A stretch of 5,537 nt of DNA from a bacterium (GTDB taxonomy: Bacteria; Bacillota_I; Bacilli_A; Acholeplasmatales; Acholeplasmataceae), in the NCBI GenBank assembly GCA_018623895.1, contig JAAZUY010000040.1:1-5537 (forward strand), read 5' to 3'. Numbering within the stretch: position 1 is the stretch's first letter; every line of letters starts with the position of its first letter. Shown here piece after piece: positions 4,949 through 5,537 of the stretch. Position numbers and translations under genes: made by a program. A model generated the notes under the pieces. That model ran no database searches. It worked only from the letters and a program-made list of their open reading frames with translations, and had not been told where the DNA came from.

Positions 4949-5537
4949 ATGTTTAAGTCATACATATACAAAATTGCTTTTTGTTATTTTTTTTCTAGAG
5001 ACTCTAAAACAATTGTAAATAGAATTAATAGTTTCGCTTTTTTAATGATTGTTGCCGCAGCATGTGTTTTATTAATTGTTCTTAGTGCTTTTGAAGGTCT
5101 AAAAGATTTTGGTCTTTTTTACACCAGCTCTTTTGATCCAGACTATAAAGTGGTTCCTAAAAAAGGTAAATATCTTTTTGTAGATCAGAAGGCTATTAAC
5201 AAAATTAGAGGAATGGGTGGCGTTCTAGGTGCTTCTGAAGTAATAGAAGAAAAGGTGGTTTTTTCAAATGAGCTAAATTCCGGCGCTACTATACTAAAAG
5301 GTGTGTTTGCTGACTATCATCTTTCGCCTATCCTTGATTCTCTTTCTCTTGTTGGTGTTTTTTCTCCAGAAAACAAAAACACAATTTATATTGGCGCAGA
5401 TTTGGCTTCTTCTTTAGAGGTTGTTCTGAGCAAAGATTTTTCTCTTCTTGCTACCGCTCCTAAAAGTAACACCAATAGCCTTTTTGGTTTTTCTCCTTTT
5501 TCATCTAAGCAGTTTGATATTGAAGGTATATATCAAA
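4949..5537 (+). CDS. LolE/FtsX-type ABC transporter permease, N-terminal part (runs off the window)
   Basis: The frame is open from the ATG at 4949 to the window end, giving 196 residues with no stop, so this is a 5' partial gene; the full family length is about 400. The start is one base after the rbfA stop. The N-terminus has a short basic cytoplasmic segment (KSYIYKIAFCYFFSRDSK), then a long membrane helix at about 28-47 (SFAFLMIVAAACVLLIVLSAFEG), the pattern of LolC/LolE and related permeases, where the helix ends in a V-L-S-x-x-x-G motif. Residues from about 51 on are a mixed alpha/beta periplasmic domain of the MacB_PCD type. Proteins of this kind work with an ATPase to move lipoproteins or other envelope substrates; the later helices and the ATPase lie outside the window. 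Calling it LolE specifically is inference. Leucine codons are CTT-dominated (10 of 20 counted). Confidence 0.85.
   Translation, partial: MFKSYIYKIAFCYFFSRDSKTIVNRINSFAFLMIVAAACVLLIVLSAFEGLKDFGLFYTSSFDPDYKVVPKKGKYLFVDQKAINKIRGMGGVLGASEVIEEKVVFSNELNSGATILKGVFADYHLSPILDSLSLVGVFSPENKNTIYIGADLASSLEVVLSKDFSLLATAPKSNTNSLFGFSPFSSKQFDIEGIYQ

Noticed and set aside
1..5537. CRISPR array, insertion sequence or phage genes
   Set aside because: No regularly spaced repeats, transposase, integrase or structural phage motifs were seen on either strand.

Overview
The window looks like chromosomal DNA from a marine-type or other AT-rich member of the Bacteroidota, probably Flavobacteriia. Four things point there: the very low GC content, TAnnTTTG promoter elements in place of Shine-Dalgarno sites, several Bacteroidota-typical families (7TM-AraC regulator, DUF5777 barrel, tRNA_anti-like OB-fold protein), and the rbfA / LolE-type permease pair. 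I did no database search; all family names are recognised by eye.

Left part (53-4198): six genes on the + strand. A membrane-anchored AraC-family regulator (53-1105) is followed after 70 bases by a tightly packed five-gene operon: an exported protein with two haem-c sites (1176-2045), a small one-haem lipoprotein (2064-2414), an exported YceI-like protein (2417-2968), a membrane-anchored OB-fold protein (2946-3335) and a DUF5777 outer-membrane barrel (3332-4198). Intergenic gaps are 18 and 2 bases, followed by a 23-base overlap and an ATGA overlap. The products all belong in the cell envelope, so the likeliest reading is a periplasmic / outer-membrane redox or electron-transfer module under the control of the regulator next to it. 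Its substrate cannot be read from the sequence.

Middle (4199-4587): about 230 bases without a convincing gene, holding short palindromes, C/G runs and an 11-base-spaced direct repeat. Then come a bidirectional terminator hairpin and a minus-strand tRNA with anticodon CAT. Its features fit the lysidine-type tRNA-Ile2 better than tRNA-Met. The tRNA and rbfA are divergent, and each has a perfect TAnnTTTG element.

Right part (4588-5537): ribosome-binding factor RbfA, then the N-terminal part of a LolE/FtsX-type ABC transporter permease that runs off the window. These look like core housekeeping genes. Leucine codon choice changes sharply between the left operon (TTA-dominated) and these genes (CTT-dominated). 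Together with the tRNA 3' end at the junction, this makes the left part a candidate acquired segment, although no integrase or att duplication is visible here.
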